Shown here: positions 15,505 to 16,956 of the stretch, one piece after another
Layout of the letters: every line of letters starts with the position of its first letter
How positions within the stretch are numbered: position 1 is the stretch's first letter
Assembly: GCA_964236585.1 (NCBI GenBank)
Contig: CAXSFE010000082.1
Span: forward strand, 1-16,956
Direction of reading: 5' to 3'
DNA length: 16,956 bases
From: CAXSEF01 sp964236585
Lineage (GTDB): Bacteria > Pseudomonadota > Alphaproteobacteria > Acetobacterales > Acetobacteraceae
The notes under the pieces: model-generated
What the model was told of the DNA's origin: nothing
Database searches by the model: none
What the model saw: only the letters and a program-made list of their open reading frames with translations
Position numbers and translations under genes: made by a program

Positions 15505-16872
15505 TCAGGTCGCCGCGAGCGCCCTGCGCAGGCGGGCCAGCGCCCCGGGCAGGCCGCGGACGCGCAGGATGCGGCCGGTCTCGTCGTAGTCCTCGGACAG
15601 CACGCGGGCGCTTTCGTAGACCTCGCCGAGCAGGTTCTGGCGGCTGTAGGGGAGCACCAGCTCGTCGTCGACCATCTCGGCCTCGAAATACGAGATGATG
15701 GTGTCGCGCAGGGTGGCGACGTCGCCCGGAACGTGGGCGGAGAGCAGGACGGCGTCGGGGTGGGCCTCGCGGAGCGCGGCGCGGGCGGGCTCGTCGAGGC
15801 GGTCGGCCTTGTTGAGGATCAGGCGGGCAGGGACGGTGTCGGCGCCGATCTCGCGCAGGACGGCGCGGCTGACCTCGAGCTGGGCCTCGTGGGTGGGGTC
15901 GGAGCAGTCCACGACGTAGAGCAGGAGGGAGGCCTGCAGCGCCTCGGCGAGGGTGGAGCGGAACGAGGCGACCAGGTCGTGGGGGAGCTGCTTGATGAAG
16001 CCCACGGTGTCGGAAACGAGGATGCGCGGGCGGGTTTCCGGCGTGAGCGTGCGGACGGTGGTGTCGAGGGTTGCGAACAGCTTGTCCTGGACGAGGACCT
16101 CGCTGCCGGTGAGCGCGCGCATGAGGGAGGACTTGCCGGCGTTGGTGTAGCCGACCAGCGCCACGCGGAGCTGGTCGGAGCGGGCGTTGCGGCGGGTGTC
16201 GCCGTCGCGCTGCACGGCGTCGAGCTGCTCGCGCAGCTCGGACAGGCGGTCGCGGATCTTGCGGCGGTCGAGGTCGAGGTTGGACTCGCCGGCGCCGGGG
16301 CCCTGCTGGCGGCCGCCGCCGCCGCCCGACTCGCGCAGGCGGGGGGCGACGTACTTCAGGCGCGCCATCTCCACCTGGAGTTTTGCCTCGCGGGTGTTGG
16401 CGTGGCGGTGGAAGATCTCGACGATGACGCCGGTGCGGTCGAGCACCTCGGCGCCGGACGCGCGCTCCAGGTTGCGGATCTGGCTGGGGGAGAGCTCGTG
16501 GTCGACGATCACGAACTCGGGGCGCGGCGGGGCGTCGGCGTCGGGCTCGGGGGCGGGCTTCGGGGTGTCGCGCGCGGTGTCGGGGGTGGTCTCGAAGCGG
16601 GCGCGGGCCTTGGACTTCGGGCCGGGGGCCATGGTCGTGATCGCGCCGGTGCCGCCGGTGAGCGCGGCCAGTTCCTCCAGCTTGCCGGCGCCCAGGACGG
16701 CGGCGGAGCCGGTGCCGTCGCGGCGCTGGGACAGGGTGCCCGTGACCTCGTAGCCGAGGGTCTTCACCAGGCGGCCCAGCTCCTCCAGGCTCGCGGCGTG
16801 GGCGGCGTCGTCCACGTCGGGGGTCTGGATGCCGACGAGGATGGCGCGGGGGGTCGGCAGTTTGGTGTCCAT
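15505..16872 (-). CDS. hflX: GTPase HflX, ribosome-associated
   Basis: This 455-residue cytoplasmic GTPase of the HflX family binds the 50S subunit and splits stalled or stressed ribosomes. The N-terminal domain contains ELSPSQIRNLER (126-137) and a basic helical linker with the KLQVEMARLKYVAPRL segment (164-179). The G domain has G1 GYTNAGKSS (241-249), G3 DTVGF (288-292) and G4 NKAD (354-357). An unusual insert of about 40 residues (roughly 76-118), rich in Pro, Ala, Asp and Lys/Arg, separates GKLEELAAL from VIVDHELSPS. The Gly-rich loop GGGGGRQQGPGAG before the coiled linker is normal for the family. The ATG at 16872 fits the family start, though no strong Shine-Dalgarno sequence is visible. 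Repeat element G lies upstream, so the usual partner hfq, if present, would be beyond the window. Confidence 0.95.
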   Translation of the reverse strand: MDTKLPTPRAILVGIQTPDVDDAAHAASLEELGRLVKTLGYEVTGTLSQRRDGTGSAAVLGAGKLEELAALTGGTGAITTMAPGPKSKARARFETTPDTARDTPKPAPEPDADAPPRPEFVIVDHELSPSQIRNLERASGAEVLDRTGVIVEIFHRHANTREAKLQVEMARLKYVAPRLRESGGGGGRQQGPGAGESNLDLDRRKIRDRLSELREQLDAVQRDGDTRRNARSDQLRVALVGYTNAGKSSLMRALTGSEVLVQDKLFATLDTTVRTLTPETRPRILVSDTVGFIKQLPHDLVASFRSTLAEALQASLLLYVVDCSDPTHEAQLEVSRAVLREIGADTVPARLILNKADRLDEPARAALREAHPDAVLLSAHVPGDVATLRDTIISYFEAEMVDDELVLPYSRQNLLGEVYESARVLSEDYDETGRILRVRGLPGALARLRRALAAT

Positions 16873-16900
16873 GAAGGGGATATGGCCGCGCGGCGGAGGG

Positions 16901-16956
16901 AAAGGAAGGCCAGGGCTCTGCCCTGGACCCGCCAGGGCGAGCCGCCCTGGACCGGC
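16901..16956. repeat. Multi-hairpin intergenic element, copy G, cut by right edge
   Basis: Only the left half is present: CCAGGGC-TCT-GCCCTGG and CCAGGGC-GAGCC-GCCCTGG, the same about 47-nt block as in copies B and C. It begins about 30 bp upstream of the hflX start and continues past the window. Confidence 0.8.

Overview
The window is GC-rich coding DNA from a Gram-negative bacterium, most likely an alphaproteobacterium of the Acetobacteraceae type. This rests on an OprB-family outer-membrane sugar porin, a polyol ABC transporter with a long-chain polyol dehydrogenase, strong G/C bias at third codon positions, and dense GC-rich multi-hairpin repeats between genes. The genus cannot be fixed by eye. 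No rRNA, tRNA, CRISPR array, transposase or phage gene was seen, and no gene-free stretch exceeds 300 bases.

Layout, read along the minus strand from right to left. hflX (16872 to 15505) stands apart at the right edge. Two plus-strand MFS transporters follow: a sugar-porter-like protein (12410-13822) and a DHA2-type 14-helix protein (13983-15431). From 12172 to the left edge everything is on the minus strand: a mannitol-type polyol dehydrogenase (mtlD), a periplasmic binding protein (mtlE), two permeases (mtlF, mtlG), an ATPase (mtlK), xylulokinase (xylB), a 33-codon remnant ORF, an AraC-type regulator, a YcaD-like MFS transporter, an OprB porin, and the start of a secreted proline-rich protein cut by the window edge.

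How the genes work together (inference from families and gene order). OprB admits the sugar alcohol through the outer membrane. MtlE captures it and MtlFGK import it. MtlD oxidises it to a ketose (mannitol to fructose, D-arabitol to D-xylulose), and XylB phosphorylates D-xylulose into the pentose phosphate pathway. The AraC protein is the obvious candidate regulator. A pair of GTTGCGG half-sites 22 bp apart, next to a TTGACC box upstream of mtlE, is a plausible binding site. No fructokinase is in the window.

The most unusual content is a family of seven intergenic elements (A 3237-3376, B 5901-6030, C 7161-7327, D 10537-10660, E 13824-13949, F 15373-15497, G 16901-right edge). Complete copies are about 125-170 bp. 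They share GCAAGG/CCTTGC-type ends and four successive hairpins around a short centre that often contains TTAAG. Internal hairpins come in alternative versions that are mixed between copies. Each complete copy touches or nearly touches a stop codon. One copy encodes the last 19 or so residues and stop codon of the DHA2 transporter, and another supplies the last three codons and stop of the AraC gene. B, C and D lie between genes of the polyol cluster.
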